A DNA stretch of 26,502 nucleotides from an uncultured Holdemanella sp. (GTDB lineage: Bacteria; Bacillota_I; Bacilli_A; Erysipelotrichales; Erysipelotrichaceae), in NCBI RefSeq assembly GCF_934772795.1, contig NZ_CAKVMR010000030.1, positions 1 to 26,502 on the forward strand, written 5' to 3'. This document shows, piece after piece, positions 13,121-21,655 of the stretch (positions are counted from its first letter, which is position 1; each line of letters starts with the position of its first letter). A model generated the notes under the pieces. It was not told the origin of the DNA and did not search any database. It saw only the letters and a program-made list of their open reading frames with translations. Position numbers and translations under genes: made by a program.

Positions 13121-15262
13121 ATGGCGAAACAAGAGTTTCATTTAGATTTTTGTGGTCGGGGGATCACAGTCGAAACTGGTGAAATCGCAAAACAGGCTGA
13201 TGGAGCCGTTATTATCCGTTATGGAGATACAGTGACTTTATCAACTGCATGTGCATCAAACCAGGCAAAAGAAGGGATTGACTTTTTCCCTTTAACAGTA
13301 AGTTTTGAAGAAAAGTTATATTCTGTTGGAAAGATTCCAGGAGGATTTTTACGTCGTGAAGGAAGACCAAGCGAACATGCGACATTAACAGCTCGTATGA
13401 TCGACCGTCCAATCCGTCCTTTATTTGCGGAAGGATTCCGTAATGAAGTACAGGTTGTCAACACTGTATTAAGTGTAGATCAAGATGCTAGCCCTGAAAT
13501 GGCAGCTATGTTTGGTGCTTCATTGGCATTATGTATTTCAGACATTCCATTTAATGGACCAATCGCTGGTGTTAAAGTTGGACGTATCAATGGAGAATTG
13601 GTGGCTAACCCTACAGTTGCTCAAATGGAAGAAAGCGACATCGATTTAACTGTTGCAGGTACTGCACAAGCTTTAAACATGGTCGAAGCTGGCGCTAAAG
13701 AAGTTAGCGAAGAAGATATGTTGGCGGCATTGATGTTTGGACATGAACAAATCAAAAAATTATGTGCATTCCAAGAAGAAATCGTTGCAGCTTGCGGTAA
13801 AGAAAAACGTGAAATCGAATTGTATGCCGTAGATGAAACAATCGATAGTGAAGTTCGTGCAAACTTTGAAGCACAAATCCGTGCAGCTGTATCGATCAAA
13901 GAAAAATTAGAGCGTTACGGAAAAATTGATGATTTAACAGATGAAGCTGCTGAAATGATCGCAAATAAAGAATATGCATCTGAAAAAGATCAGAACAATG
14001 CGGTGAAACAAGCTCGTGAAATCTGTCGTGGTATTGAAGCTGACGAAGTACGTCGTTTGATCATTGAAGACAAAGTACGTCCAGATGGTCGTCAAATCGA
14101 CGAAATCCGTCCATTGAACTCACAAGTTGATTTACTTCCTCGTGTTCATGGTTCTGCATTGTTTACGCGTGGTGAAACACAGGTATTATCTACAACAACA
14201 TTGGGTGCATTAAATGACAACCAGATCATTGATGACTTAACAGTTGTGGATTCAAAACGTTTCATGCACCACTATAACTTCCCACCATATTGCGTTGGTG
14301 AAACAGGACGTATGGGAAATCCAGGACGTCGTGAAATTGGTCATGGTGCCTTAGGAGAAAGAGCTTTAGCTCAAGTATTACCAAGTGTAGATGAATTCCC
14401 ATATACAATTCGTACGGTTGCGGATGTTATGGAAAGTAACGGTTCAAGTTCTCAGGCAAGTATTTGTGCTGGAACTATGTCTCTAATGGCTGCTGGTGTT
14501 CCAATCAAGGCTCCAGTTGCTGGTATTGCGATGGGACTAATCATGGATGATAATTCAGGTAAATATACTGTATTAACAGATATCCAAGGTATGGAAGATC
14601 ACTTTGGAGATATGGACTTTAAAGTTGCCGGAACTAAAAATGGTATCACAGCATTACAGATGGATATCAAAGTAACTGGTATTACTAAAAATATCTTTGA
14701 AGAAGCATTGGCACAAGCTCATAAAGCTCGTCTAGAAATCTTAGATAACATGCTTGCATGTATTTCAGAACCTAGAAAACAATTGAGTCCATATGCACCT
14801 AAGATTGCGATGATGAACATCGATCCAGATAAGATCAAAGATGTGATCGGACCTGGTGGAAAAATGATCAACGAAATCATTGCACAATGTGATAATGTAA
14901 AAATTGATATTGATGATGATGGAAAAGTAGTGATATACCACAATGATTACGATACAATCGAAAAGGCGAAACAAATGATCAGCGACATCGTACGTGTTGC
15001 CAAAGTTGGTGATGTATATGCAGCTAAGGTTGTTCGTTTAGAAAAATTCGGTGCATTCGTGAACTTGTTTGGTAATACAGATGGTTTATTACACATTTCT
15101 AAAATTTCTCACCACCGTGTAGATAAAGTAGAAGACGTGTTAAAACTTGGTGATATCATCGATGTTAAGGTTACAGAAATCGACAATAAGGGTCGTATCA
15201 ATGTAAGCGCAAAAGCTTTACTTCCAAAACCTAAAACAGAAGAAGAAAAAACAGAAGCGTAA
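13121..15262 (+). CDS. pnp: Polyribonucleotide nucleotidyltransferase (PNPase)
   Basis: PNPase degrades RNA 3' to 5' by phosphorolysis and can add heteropolymeric tails. The protein (713 residues) has two RNase PH domains separated by an alpha-helical domain. The second keeps the catalytic DIQGMEDHFGDMDFKVAGT. A KH domain (IKDVIGPGGKMINEII) and an S1 domain (GDVYAAKVVRLEKFGAFVN...DGLLHISKIS) follow at the C-terminus, with KAL and a charged tail. All expected domains are present. RBS GAGGTG, and its own promoter because the upstream gene is foreign and terminated. A strong terminator follows. Confidence 0.98.
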   Translation: MAKQEFHLDFCGRGITVETGEIAKQADGAVIIRYGDTVTLSTACASNQAKEGIDFFPLTVSFEEKLYSVGKIPGGFLRREGRPSEHATLTARMIDRPIRPLFAEGFRNEVQVVNTVLSVDQDASPEMAAMFGASLALCISDIPFNGPIAGVKVGRINGELVANPTVAQMEESDIDLTVAGTAQALNMVEAGAKEVSEEDMLAALMFGHEQIKKLCAFQEEIVAACGKEKREIELYAVDETIDSEVRANFEAQIRAAVSIKEKLERYGKIDDLTDEAAEMIANKEYASEKDQNNAVKQAREICRGIEADEVRRLIIEDKVRPDGRQIDEIRPLNSQVDLLPRVHGSALFTRGETQVLSTTTLGALNDNQIIDDLTVVDSKRFMHHYNFPPYCVGETGRMGNPGRREIGHGALGERALAQVLPSVDEFPYTIRTVADVMESNGSSSQASICAGTMSLMAAGVPIKAPVAGIAMGLIMDDNSGKYTVLTDIQGMEDHFGDMDFKVAGTKNGITALQMDIKVTGITKNIFEEALAQAHKARLEILDNMLACISEPRKQLSPYAPKIAMMNIDPDKIKDVIGPGGKMINEIIAQCDNVKIDIDDDGKVVIYHNDYDTIEKAKQMISDIVRVAKVGDVYAAKVVRLEKFGAFVNLFGNTDGLLHISKISHHRVDKVEDVLKLGDIIDVKVTEIDNKGRINVSAKALLPKPKTEEEKTEA

Positions 15263-15269
15263 AAGTTAG

Positions 15270-15297
15270 GAACTCGTTAAAAACGAGTTCTTTTTTC
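15270..15297 (+). terminator. Intrinsic terminator after pnp
   Basis: GAACTCGTT (15270-15278), loop AAA, AACGAGTTC (15282-15290), then TTTTTT. Confidence 0.92.
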
Positions 15298-15306
15298 TTG
15301 ACTATG

Positions 15307-15315
15307 TGGTAAAAT
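15307..15315 (+). promoter_or_regulatory. Extended -10 promoter for pepV
   Basis: TGG-TAAAAT is an extended -10 without a good -35. The predicted start near 15322 leaves a very short leader with RBS GAGGTG (15325-15330). Confidence 0.45.
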
Positions 15316-15336
15316 AGTTGGGTAGAGGTGAAAATT

Positions 15337-16725
15337 ATGGATTTTAATACAGAAGTACTTAAATATAAAGACGATTTTTTAAAAGACTTAAACACACTTG
15401 TATCGTATGAAAGCGTTCGTGATGAATCAACGAAAGCTGAAAATGCGCCATTTGGAAAAAACTGCCGTGACGTTTTGGATGCCATGTTAGATATGGCAAA
15501 ACGTGATGGTTTTGAAACAAAAGACGTAGATGGATATGCAGGCGTTGTAGAATATGGTCAAGGAGAAGAAACATTTGGTGTTTTAGGACACTTGGACATT
15601 GTGCCACTAGGAGAGGGATGGACTAAAGATCCATTAAAAGTAACATTAGAAAATGGCTACATCTTCGGACGTGGTGTTATGGATGATAAAGGTCCTGCAT
15701 TAGCTGGATATTATGCATTAAAGATGATTCGTGAATTAAACATTCCTTTGAAAAAAAGAGTCATGTTGATTACAGGATGCGATGAAGAATCTGGTATGGA
15801 ATGTATGAACTACTATGTTGATCATGCCGAAGTTCCTCAAATGGGATTTGTACCTGATGCCAACTTCCCAGTTATTTATGGTGAAAAAGGTGGCTTACAT
15901 GTTGGTTTAGTAAGTAAAGATGCGACCGTCATCAAAAAACTTCATGCGGGAAGCCGTCCAAATATTGTGATTGGTAAAGCCGATGTTACAGTGGATGTCA
16001 TGAGTTATCAACAGGAAGACTTATTTAAATTCTATTGTGCAACACAAGGCGTAAAAGGAAATATTAAAAGAGGAGAAGAAGGCGTAACATTACATATTGA
16101 TGGTGCATTTGCGCATGCAGCTATGCCATATAATGGTGTGAATGCCGCGGTCTTATTATTAAACTTCATTGGTGAAGCCTATAATGATCAACTTTCAAAA
16201 GATTTATATTTCTTATTAAAAGACTGGATGGGAAAACCAGTTGGCATTGAAAAAGATGGCTTATATATGTCTTTCTTGACAATGAATACAGGTATTGTGA
16301 ATATGGAAAACAACGAAACTGATATCTTAATTGATATTCGTTATCCAAATGATACAAATGCCGATGTGATCATGGCTAAATTTGATGAAGCATGTGCAGG
16401 CTTGACTTCAAACATCAAAGCTGAAAATCGTGGCGATTCAAAACCACTATTCGTAGATCCAGATTCTCGTTTAGTGAAAGATTTAATGAGTGTCTACCAA
16501 AAATACACAGGCGATACATTCTCTTGTCCAATCACAATTGGTGGAGGAACGTATGCTCGTAAATTTGAAAACTTTGTATCTTACGGACCTGAACTTCCAA
16601 ATGAAGTGATTGAAACGGATGCGTTTGTGGGAGGATGTCACCAACGTGATGAAGGTATTAAATTAGATAACTTATTACAGGCTATCTGTATTTATGCCGA
16701 TGCGATCGTGACATTGTGCAGCTAA
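15337..16725 (+). CDS. pepV: M20 family dipeptidase (PepV-like)
   Basis: PepV-type enzymes are cytoplasmic zinc dipeptidases of the M20 family. The metal-ligand motifs are present: GHLDIVPLG (His85, Asp87), GVMDDKGP (Asp116), CDEESG (Glu150-151) and VPDANFPV (Asp174). GGGTYAR and the late GGCHQRDE (His ligand) complete the site. The length of 462 residues, with the large lid domain in the middle, matches PepV rather than shorter M20 peptidases. ATG 15337 is preferred to an in-frame GTG at 15328 that lies within the RBS. One base separates the stop from trmB, suggesting co-transcription. Confidence 0.92.
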   Translation: MDFNTEVLKYKDDFLKDLNTLVSYESVRDESTKAENAPFGKNCRDVLDAMLDMAKRDGFETKDVDGYAGVVEYGQGEETFGVLGHLDIVPLGEGWTKDPLKVTLENGYIFGRGVMDDKGPALAGYYALKMIRELNIPLKKRVMLITGCDEESGMECMNYYVDHAEVPQMGFVPDANFPVIYGEKGGLHVGLVSKDATVIKKLHAGSRPNIVIGKADVTVDVMSYQQEDLFKFYCATQGVKGNIKRGEEGVTLHIDGAFAHAAMPYNGVNAAVLLLNFIGEAYNDQLSKDLYFLLKDWMGKPVGIEKDGLYMSFLTMNTGIVNMENNETDILIDIRYPNDTNADVIMAKFDEACAGLTSNIKAENRGDSKPLFVDPDSRLVKDLMSVYQKYTGDTFSCPITIGGGTYARKFENFVSYGPELPNEVIETDAFVGGCHQRDEGIKLDNLLQAICIYADAIVTLCS

Positions 16726-16726
16726 T

Positions 16727-17368
16727 ATGAGAATGCGTAAAGTAAAGTGGGCAACGGATTATTTGCCTACAGCCAATTGTTTAGTAAAAGAACCATCCAA
16801 ACAAGCGGGAAACTGGAAAAAGCTATTAGATACAGATACTTTACATATCGAAATTGGATGTGGTAAAGGTAACTATTCTTTAGATATGGCGAAGATGTAT
16901 CCAGATACTGGCTTTATTGCGATTGAAAAGAATGAAAGTGCGGCAGGGATTGCAGCTAAAAAATACGATGAGGATACAGAAAAGAAACGCTTGAAACTGA
17001 TCCAAGATGATGCAAGTTCCATTGGAGAATGGTTTGGTCCTCGTGAAGTGGATGTGATTCATTTAAACTTCTCAGATCCATGGCCTAAAAAGCGTTATGC
17101 GAAAAGACGTTTATCGAGTGCTACATTCTTAGATCAATATAAGCGTATTTTATCAAGAAATGGTGAAATCCAAATGAAGACGGATAACAGTGCTTTATTT
17201 GAATATAGCTTGATTGAATTTCAAAATGCCGGCTTTAAAATGGTTGAAGTCAGTGTCGATTATCGTCGTGAAAAACATGATGAAGATGCTATTACAGAAT
17301 ATGAACAAAAATTCATTTCTTTAGGCCAGCCAATCTATCGTTGTGTTTGGAGATATGCACATGACTGA
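16727..17368 (+). CDS. trmB: tRNA (guanine-N7-)-methyltransferase
   Basis: TrmB methylates G46 of tRNAs using SAM. The protein (213 residues) has the SAM-binding IEIGCGKGNYSLDMA (41-55), AIEKNESAA, and the family signature NFSDPWPKKRYAKRR (about 114-128), then MKTDNSALFEYSL and the C-terminal TEYEQKFISLGQPIYR. It is packed between pepV and a thioredoxin-like gene, overlapping the latter. trmB near ytpP and murC is a familiar Bacillota neighbourhood. Confidence 0.96.
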   Translation: MRMRKVKWATDYLPTANCLVKEPSKQAGNWKKLLDTDTLHIEIGCGKGNYSLDMAKMYPDTGFIAIEKNESAAGIAAKKYDEDTEKKRLKLIQDDASSIGEWFGPREVDVIHLNFSDPWPKKRYAKRRLSSATFLDQYKRILSRNGEIQMKTDNSALFEYSLIEFQNAGFKMVEVSVDYRREKHDEDAITEYEQKFISLGQPIYRCVWRYAHD

Positions 17369-17699
17369 ACTTCATAATAAAGACGAATTTTTAAACGCAT
17401 TAACAAATTCAGGTATTCAAGTGATGATGTTTACAGCATTTTGGTGTCCAGACTGCATGTACATCAAACCTTTTCTTCCTGAAATTGAAGAAGAATTTAG
17501 TGATTTACAATTCTATTCCTTAAACCGTGATCAATGTATGGATATTGCGGTTGAATATGAAGTGATGGGTATTCCTAGCTTTATATGTTTCAAGGATGGA
17601 AAAGAAATATCAAGATTTGTTTCTACTTTAAGAAAGACAAAAGAAGAAATAGAAGCATTTCTGAAGCAGACAATAGAAAGTGAGAAGGAAATATGTTAA
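17361..17699 (+). CDS. Thioredoxin-like protein (YtpP type)
   Basis: A 112-residue thioredoxin-fold protein with the active-site motif WCPDC, as in B. subtilis YtpP, in place of the WCGPC of classical thioredoxin. The cis-proline loop VMGIPSFICF is present, and the chain ends in an acidic helix. ATG 17361 is chosen because GGAG (17349-17352) lies eight bases upstream; a GTG at 17343 and ATG at 17355 lie before or at the RBS. The start overlaps the trmB end, and the stop overlaps the next start. No signal peptide, so likely a cytoplasmic thiol-disulfide reductase or monitor; the partner is unknown. Confidence 0.9.
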   Translation: MTELHNKDEFLNALTNSGIQVMMFTAFWCPDCMYIKPFLPEIEEEFSDLQFYSLNRDQCMDIAVEYEVMGIPSFICFKDGKEISRFVSTLRKTKEEIEAFLKQTIESEKEIC

Positions 17700-18367
17700 A
17701 GGATTTAATGCATGCGATCTTCAATGAAGATGTTGAAGAAGACGATGAAGAAGAAGTCGTAGAAGAACCTGCGAAACAAGAAGAAGTAACACCTGAACCT
17801 GTTGAAGTTAAACCTCAGCCTCAAGTTCAAGAAGAAGAAGTTGTAAAGACAGAGCAAATTTTAAAGGAAGCAGCAAGCTCTATTGAGTCGGATCCTGAAA
17901 ACTTTATGAATTCTCCTATTTTTGAAAAGGCGATCATTCAGCCTAAACAAAAGAAAACTACAATTTTCCAAGGTTTAGACGTAGATTCCATTGCGCAAGA
18001 AGAAACAAAGCCGAAACAAAAGGCATACAAATATGATCGTCATAAATCCGTAAAAGTACGTCGTGTTGCGGAAGATTTAGATTATCAACCTGTCATTTCT
18101 CCAATCTTTGGAAATGTGGAAGATTCTAAAAAAGAATTTGACAAAGTACACGATGCGATTAAGTTAAACAAACCAGAAGACGAAGATTTCTCAAAGATCT
18201 TATCTCCAATGTATGGAACATACTTACCAAGTATGCAGCCAGCGGATTCGATTCCTGAATATAAGGTTGAAGAATCAAAGGAAAATATGAATCTTTCTGA
18301 AATGTTAGAGAAGCCAAAAAAGGAAACAAACAAACAAGAATCGTTATTTGACAAAGAAGGTGAATAA
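17693..18367 (+). CDS. Acidic disordered protein with repeated SP-I/M-F/Y-G motifs
   Basis: I do not recognise a named family. The protein has 224 residues. An amphipathic start (MLKDLMHAIF) leads to a long Glu/Pro-rich acidic stretch (about 11-55), and most of the rest looks disordered. A short motif recurs: NSPIFE (73-78), ISPIFG (135-140) and LSPMYG (170-175), spaced like linear docking sites. A basic patch DRHKSVKVRRV (115-125) lies before the second. No TM segment or catalytic motif. It overlaps the thioredoxin gene and nearly touches murC. In B. subtilis the cell-division DNA translocase gene sftA lies just before murC; this protein occupies that place but has no motor domain. A scaffold role in division or wall synthesis is speculation. 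Confidence 0.75.
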   Translation: MLKDLMHAIFNEDVEEDDEEEVVEEPAKQEEVTPEPVEVKPQPQVQEEEVVKTEQILKEAASSIESDPENFMNSPIFEKAIIQPKQKKTTIFQGLDVDSIAQEETKPKQKAYKYDRHKSVKVRRVAEDLDYQPVISPIFGNVEDSKKEFDKVHDAIKLNKPEDEDFSKILSPMYGTYLPSMQPADSIPEYKVEESKENMNLSEMLEKPKKETNKQESLFDKEGE

Positions 18368-18368
18368 A

Positions 18369-19676
18369 ATGGCTTATCATTTTATTGGTATTAAAGGAAC
18401 AGGTATGGCTGCCTTGGCATGTATTTTACATGATGAACACAAAGAAGTAACAGGTAGTGATATCGATAAATATATCTTTACAGAAGATGGATTAAGAGCA
18501 CGTAATATCCCAATCTATTCATTCAGTCCGGAAAACATTAAGGACAATGATACAGTGATCATTGGTTTATCCTTTAATGAGTCGCATCCAGAAGTGAAAG
18601 CGGCTATGGAGAATCCAACTGTAAAAACATATTATTATAATGAATACTTAGGTATTTTATTAGAGTCATACAGTTCCATCTGTGTTGCGGGAACACATGG
18701 TAAGTCCACAACAACAGGTATTTTAGGCCAAGTTCTTTCATTACAAGATGAATGTGCATATTTAATTGGAGATGGCCATGGCTATATGCCAGAACATGCC
18801 AACCATTTTGTGCTTGAATCTTGTGAATTCCAAAGACATTTCTTGGCATATCATCCAGACTATGCGATCATCACCAATATTGAATTGGATCACATTGATT
18901 ACTACAAAGATATGGATGATTATGTATCGGCATTCCAAAGTTTTACGAATCAAGTAAAAAAAGGCATTGTGATCTTTGGGGATGATGAACACCTAAAAAA
19001 TTTACATTACAATGTACCAGTGACTACATATGGTTTAAAAGAAGGTAATGACTATCAAGCAGTCAATATTGAACAAGGTCCATTTGGTATGCATTTTGAT
19101 TGTAAGCACAAGGGTGAAATTTTAGCTCACATTGAATTAAATGAAGTGGGAGATGCCTTCATGCAGGATGCACTTGGCTGTTTTGCGCTAGCCCATATGT
19201 TAGGTATGCCAGCTGATTTAATTGTCCAAGGTTTACAAGACTACAAAGGTATTGCCCGTCGATTTGTGATTGATGAAGTGAAGGATAGTGTATTGGTAGA
19301 TGACTATGCACACCATCCAACCGCAATTCGTTTAATGATTGATGCGGTTCGTAAAAAATATCCAGAAAAGAAAGTTGTAGCGTTATATAAACCAGATCGT
19401 TATTCACGTCTACAATATTTCTTGGATGACTTTGCGAAGAGTTTAAATACGGCAGATCAAGTATGTTTACTTGATTTCCCTAAAAATGCCGTTAGAGAAG
19501 ATGAAACAATTACAGTCACAATTCAAGATTTAATGGATCGTTGTCCAAACGCAATCTTATTAGATGTAGATGATGCATCCGCAGAGAAGTTAAAAACATT
19601 AGCTCCTGCAGCCTTCGTCTTTATGTCTAGTAAAGACATCTATCTATTAAGAGATAAATTAGAAAAAATCTTATAA
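18369..19676 (+). CDS. murC: UDP-N-acetylmuramate-L-alanine ligase
   Basis: MurC adds L-alanine to UDP-MurNAc, the first amino acid of the stem peptide, in the cytoplasm. The protein (435 residues) has the N-terminal Rossmann motif HFIGIKGTGMAALA, the ATP-binding VAGTHGKSTTTG (P-loop 108-114), the central ligase domain, and the C-terminal DDYAHHPTAI and LYKPDRYSRLQ typical of MurC. ATG 18369 follows AGAAGGTG and gives the normal start; an upstream TTG at 18348 is inside the preceding gene. It is the last gene of a run from pepV or trmB and is closed by a terminator. Confidence 0.96.
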   Translation: MAYHFIGIKGTGMAALACILHDEHKEVTGSDIDKYIFTEDGLRARNIPIYSFSPENIKDNDTVIIGLSFNESHPEVKAAMENPTVKTYYYNEYLGILLESYSSICVAGTHGKSTTTGILGQVLSLQDECAYLIGDGHGYMPEHANHFVLESCEFQRHFLAYHPDYAIITNIELDHIDYYKDMDDYVSAFQSFTNQVKKGIVIFGDDEHLKNLHYNVPVTTYGLKEGNDYQAVNIEQGPFGMHFDCKHKGEILAHIELNEVGDAFMQDALGCFALAHMLGMPADLIVQGLQDYKGIARRFVIDEVKDSVLVDDYAHHPTAIRLMIDAVRKKYPEKKVVALYKPDRYSRLQYFLDDFAKSLNTADQVCLLDFPKNAVREDETITVTIQDLMDRCPNAILLDVDDASAEKLKTLAPAAFVFMSSKDIYLLRDKLEKIL

Positions 19677-19699
19677 GAGTATCTATGGATACTCTTTTG
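19675..19699 (+). terminator. Intrinsic terminator after murC
   Basis: AAGAGTATC (19675-19683), loop TATG, GATACTCTT (19688-19696), then TTTTGT counting two arm bases. Confidence 0.85.
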
Positions 19700-19722
19700 T
19701 CATATAGAGGGGATATCCATTT

Positions 19723-20292
19723 ATGTTTGGAAAAAAGAAATGCGCTAACAAGACGAAGAACTGGCTATTGGTACTTGAGATAATCAATCGTTTGAATGAA
19801 TCAGAGTATAGTGTCCGTGTTGATTGTGTAATCTTTGAAAAGATTTGTTGTATATTAGAAAGATATGGTACGGATTTAGGTTTAAATAGTTCTTTCAAAC
19901 TCAAGAAGATGTATACTATTTTATCTAATGACAATATGATTCATGAAAAAGATGGTTTAATTCATGTTTCAGGTGATTTTAAGATAGATATAAATACATA
20001 TTCAGAAAAGGATAAACAAAATGTGAATAAGACATATAGGTTGTTTCAAAGGATCAAAGATGTATCACAAGCCGAAATGATCACAACAATCTTGTATTCT
20101 TATGATCAACTGATTCTCACTAATAAGAATGTAACGGAAGATCAATTGTACGAATATATTATTGATTGGAAAAAAAGATTTAATACTTTTGAGAATGAAG
20201 TTCAAATCAGAGAATTCATACGATACTTAACTTCTAGAGGCTTTATCAGTGTTGATTATTCCATGGGAATCAAAGATAATTTGATATATTAG
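19723..20292 (+). CDS. Hypothetical protein, accessory, next to AAA ATPase
   Basis: I do not recognise this 189-residue protein. It is mostly helical and charged, has no TM segment or signal peptide, and starts with a basic MFGKKKCANKTKN. The C-terminal third (DQLYEYIIDWKKRF...IREFIRYLTSRGFISVDYS) has the look of a winged helix, with a helix followed by a beta hairpin; a similar pattern appears near 61-80 (KLKKMYTILSNDNMIHEKDGL). RBS GAGGGG at 19707-19712. It is 26 bases from the ATPase gene, probably in one transcript, and both interrupt the murC-ytxG order. No promoter was clearly seen; readthrough from murC is possible. Confidence 0.7.
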   Translation: MFGKKKCANKTKNWLLVLEIINRLNESEYSVRVDCVIFEKICCILERYGTDLGLNSSFKLKKMYTILSNDNMIHEKDGLIHVSGDFKIDINTYSEKDKQNVNKTYRLFQRIKDVSQAEMITTILYSYDQLILTNKNVTEDQLYEYIIDWKKRFNTFENEVQIREFIRYLTSRGFISVDYSMGIKDNLIY

Positions 20293-20318
20293 TATATTCG
20301 TCAAAAAGGAGAGAAGTC

Positions 20319-21533
20319 ATGTATATTAAAAGACATGTAGAAGAAGTGATAAGAGAATGTTTAGAACAGTTTCCCATTGTATTGGTTACAGGACCTAGAC
20401 TAGTTGGAAAAACAACACTTTTAAAAAATGTGTGTTCAGAATATAAATATGTGACATTAGAAGATATATTTGTGTTGATTGATGCTTTAGAAGAGACAAA
20501 CTTGTTTTTAAAAAACTATCAACCACCCGTGTTCATTGATGAAGTACAATATGCACCTAGTATATTTCGGTATTTAAAAATGTATGTGGACACAAATAAA
20601 CAAAAGGGAAGCTTTGCACTTACAGGATCACAGGCTTTTGAATTGATGAAAGGGGTTAGTGAAACTTTAGCTGGGCGTATGGCAATTGTGGAATTAAAAG
20701 GATTATCATTTCGTGAAATACATCATGTTGAATTTAATAAACCTTTTATCCCAAATGAAACCTATTTTAATGAAAGACAATCGCAAATTAAAAGCTATGG
20801 TGATTTGTGGTATTGGATACATAGAGGAAGTATGCCACAACTTCAAGATAAAAAGATGGATTGGCAAAGATACTATTCTTCTTATGTGAAAACATATATC
20901 GAAAGAGATGTTCGACAAATTATTAATGTTTCTAATGAGTTAAAATTCATTAAGTTTCTAACATCCCTTGCGGTACGCTGTGGTGAATTATTAAATATTA
21001 ATGCGGTTGCCAATGAAGTAGAAACAAGTGCAGATACAATAAAAAGATGGCTTTCCATCTTACAAACTTCAGGAATTATCTATTTGTTGGAGCCATATTC
21101 GAATAATATTTTAAAGCGTGTTGTCAAAACACCGAAAGTTTATTTTTATGATACGGGATTGGTATGCTACTTAGCAAGGTGGACAAGTGCAGATACGGCT
21201 ATGACGGGTGCTCAAGCTGGAAATATTTATGAAAATTTCATTGTTTCTGAAATCTTGAAAAGTCATTTAAATGCAGGTAAAACTATTTTAAATATCTATT
21301 TCTATCGAGATCGTGACCAAAGAGAAATTGATGTAGTGATTGATGAAGATGGAAAACTATATCCGATTGAAATTAAAATGACGGGTAATCCTACAAAGTC
21401 AATGGGAAAACATTTTTCTGCCTTAAAAGATATCCCAAACAAAGAAGTACAACCAGGAATCATTTTGTGTCAATATGATCGAAAGACATATTTGACGGAA
21501 GATATGATCGCGTTACCAATTGAATATATTTAA
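20319..21533 (+). CDS. AAA ATPase with DUF4143 C-terminal domain
   Basis: The protein has 404 residues. The N-terminal AAA_14-type ATPase domain carries Walker A GPRLVGKTT (25-33), Walker B VFIDEVQYAP (71-80) and a sensor-like ALTGSQAFELM, then LAGRMAIVELKGLS. A winged-helix region follows (VANEVETSADTIKRWLSIL), and the DUF4143 C-terminus has FYRDRDQREIDVVI with Asp338 and Glu351-Ile-Lys353, which fits a PD-(D/E)XK nuclease-like active site. These ATPases are widespread, often multi-copy accessory genes of unclear role. RBS AAGGAGAG. A terminator follows. The hypothetical gene upstream is probably its partner. Confidence 0.88.
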   Translation: MYIKRHVEEVIRECLEQFPIVLVTGPRLVGKTTLLKNVCSEYKYVTLEDIFVLIDALEETNLFLKNYQPPVFIDEVQYAPSIFRYLKMYVDTNKQKGSFALTGSQAFELMKGVSETLAGRMAIVELKGLSFREIHHVEFNKPFIPNETYFNERQSQIKSYGDLWYWIHRGSMPQLQDKKMDWQRYYSSYVKTYIERDVRQIINVSNELKFIKFLTSLAVRCGELLNINAVANEVETSADTIKRWLSILQTSGIIYLLEPYSNNILKRVVKTPKVYFYDTGLVCYLARWTSADTAMTGAQAGNIYENFIVSEILKSHLNAGKTILNIYFYRDRDQREIDVVIDEDGKLYPIEIKMTGNPTKSMGKHFSALKDIPNKEVQPGIILCQYDRKTYLTEDMIALPIEYI

Positions 21534-21570
21534 GGAAGTGGTAGAGGTTTCTTATCACTTCCTTCATTTT
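21532..21570 (+). terminator. Intrinsic terminator after the ATPase gene
   Basis: AAGGAAGTG (21532-21540) pairs with CACTTCCTT (21556-21564), followed by CATTTT. It overlaps the stop codon. Confidence 0.8.
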
Positions 21571-21582
21571 GTAGCGTTTACA
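21569..21582. promoter_or_regulatory. cre-like operator upstream of the ccpA-like operon
   Basis: On the minus strand the 14 bases TGTAAACGCTACAA match 12 of 14 positions of the catabolite-responsive element TGWAANCGNTNWCA. It lies 28 bases upstream of the predicted -35 of an operon that ends in a CcpA-like gene, so autoregulation or carbon control is plausible. Confidence 0.45.
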
Positions 21583-21609
21583 CACTTGTGAAAAAAGTTT
21601 CAAAATAAA

Positions 21610-21638
21610 TAGATAAGTTAGAAAGTTCATGTTATAAT
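21610..21638 (+). promoter_or_regulatory. Predicted promoter of the ytxG-like/ccpA-like operon
   Basis: An extended -10 TGT-TATAAT (21630-21638) with a weak -35 TAGATA (21610-21615) at 17 bases. Confidence 0.65.
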
Positions 21639-21655
21639 CTTTCTGAGGTGGTATT

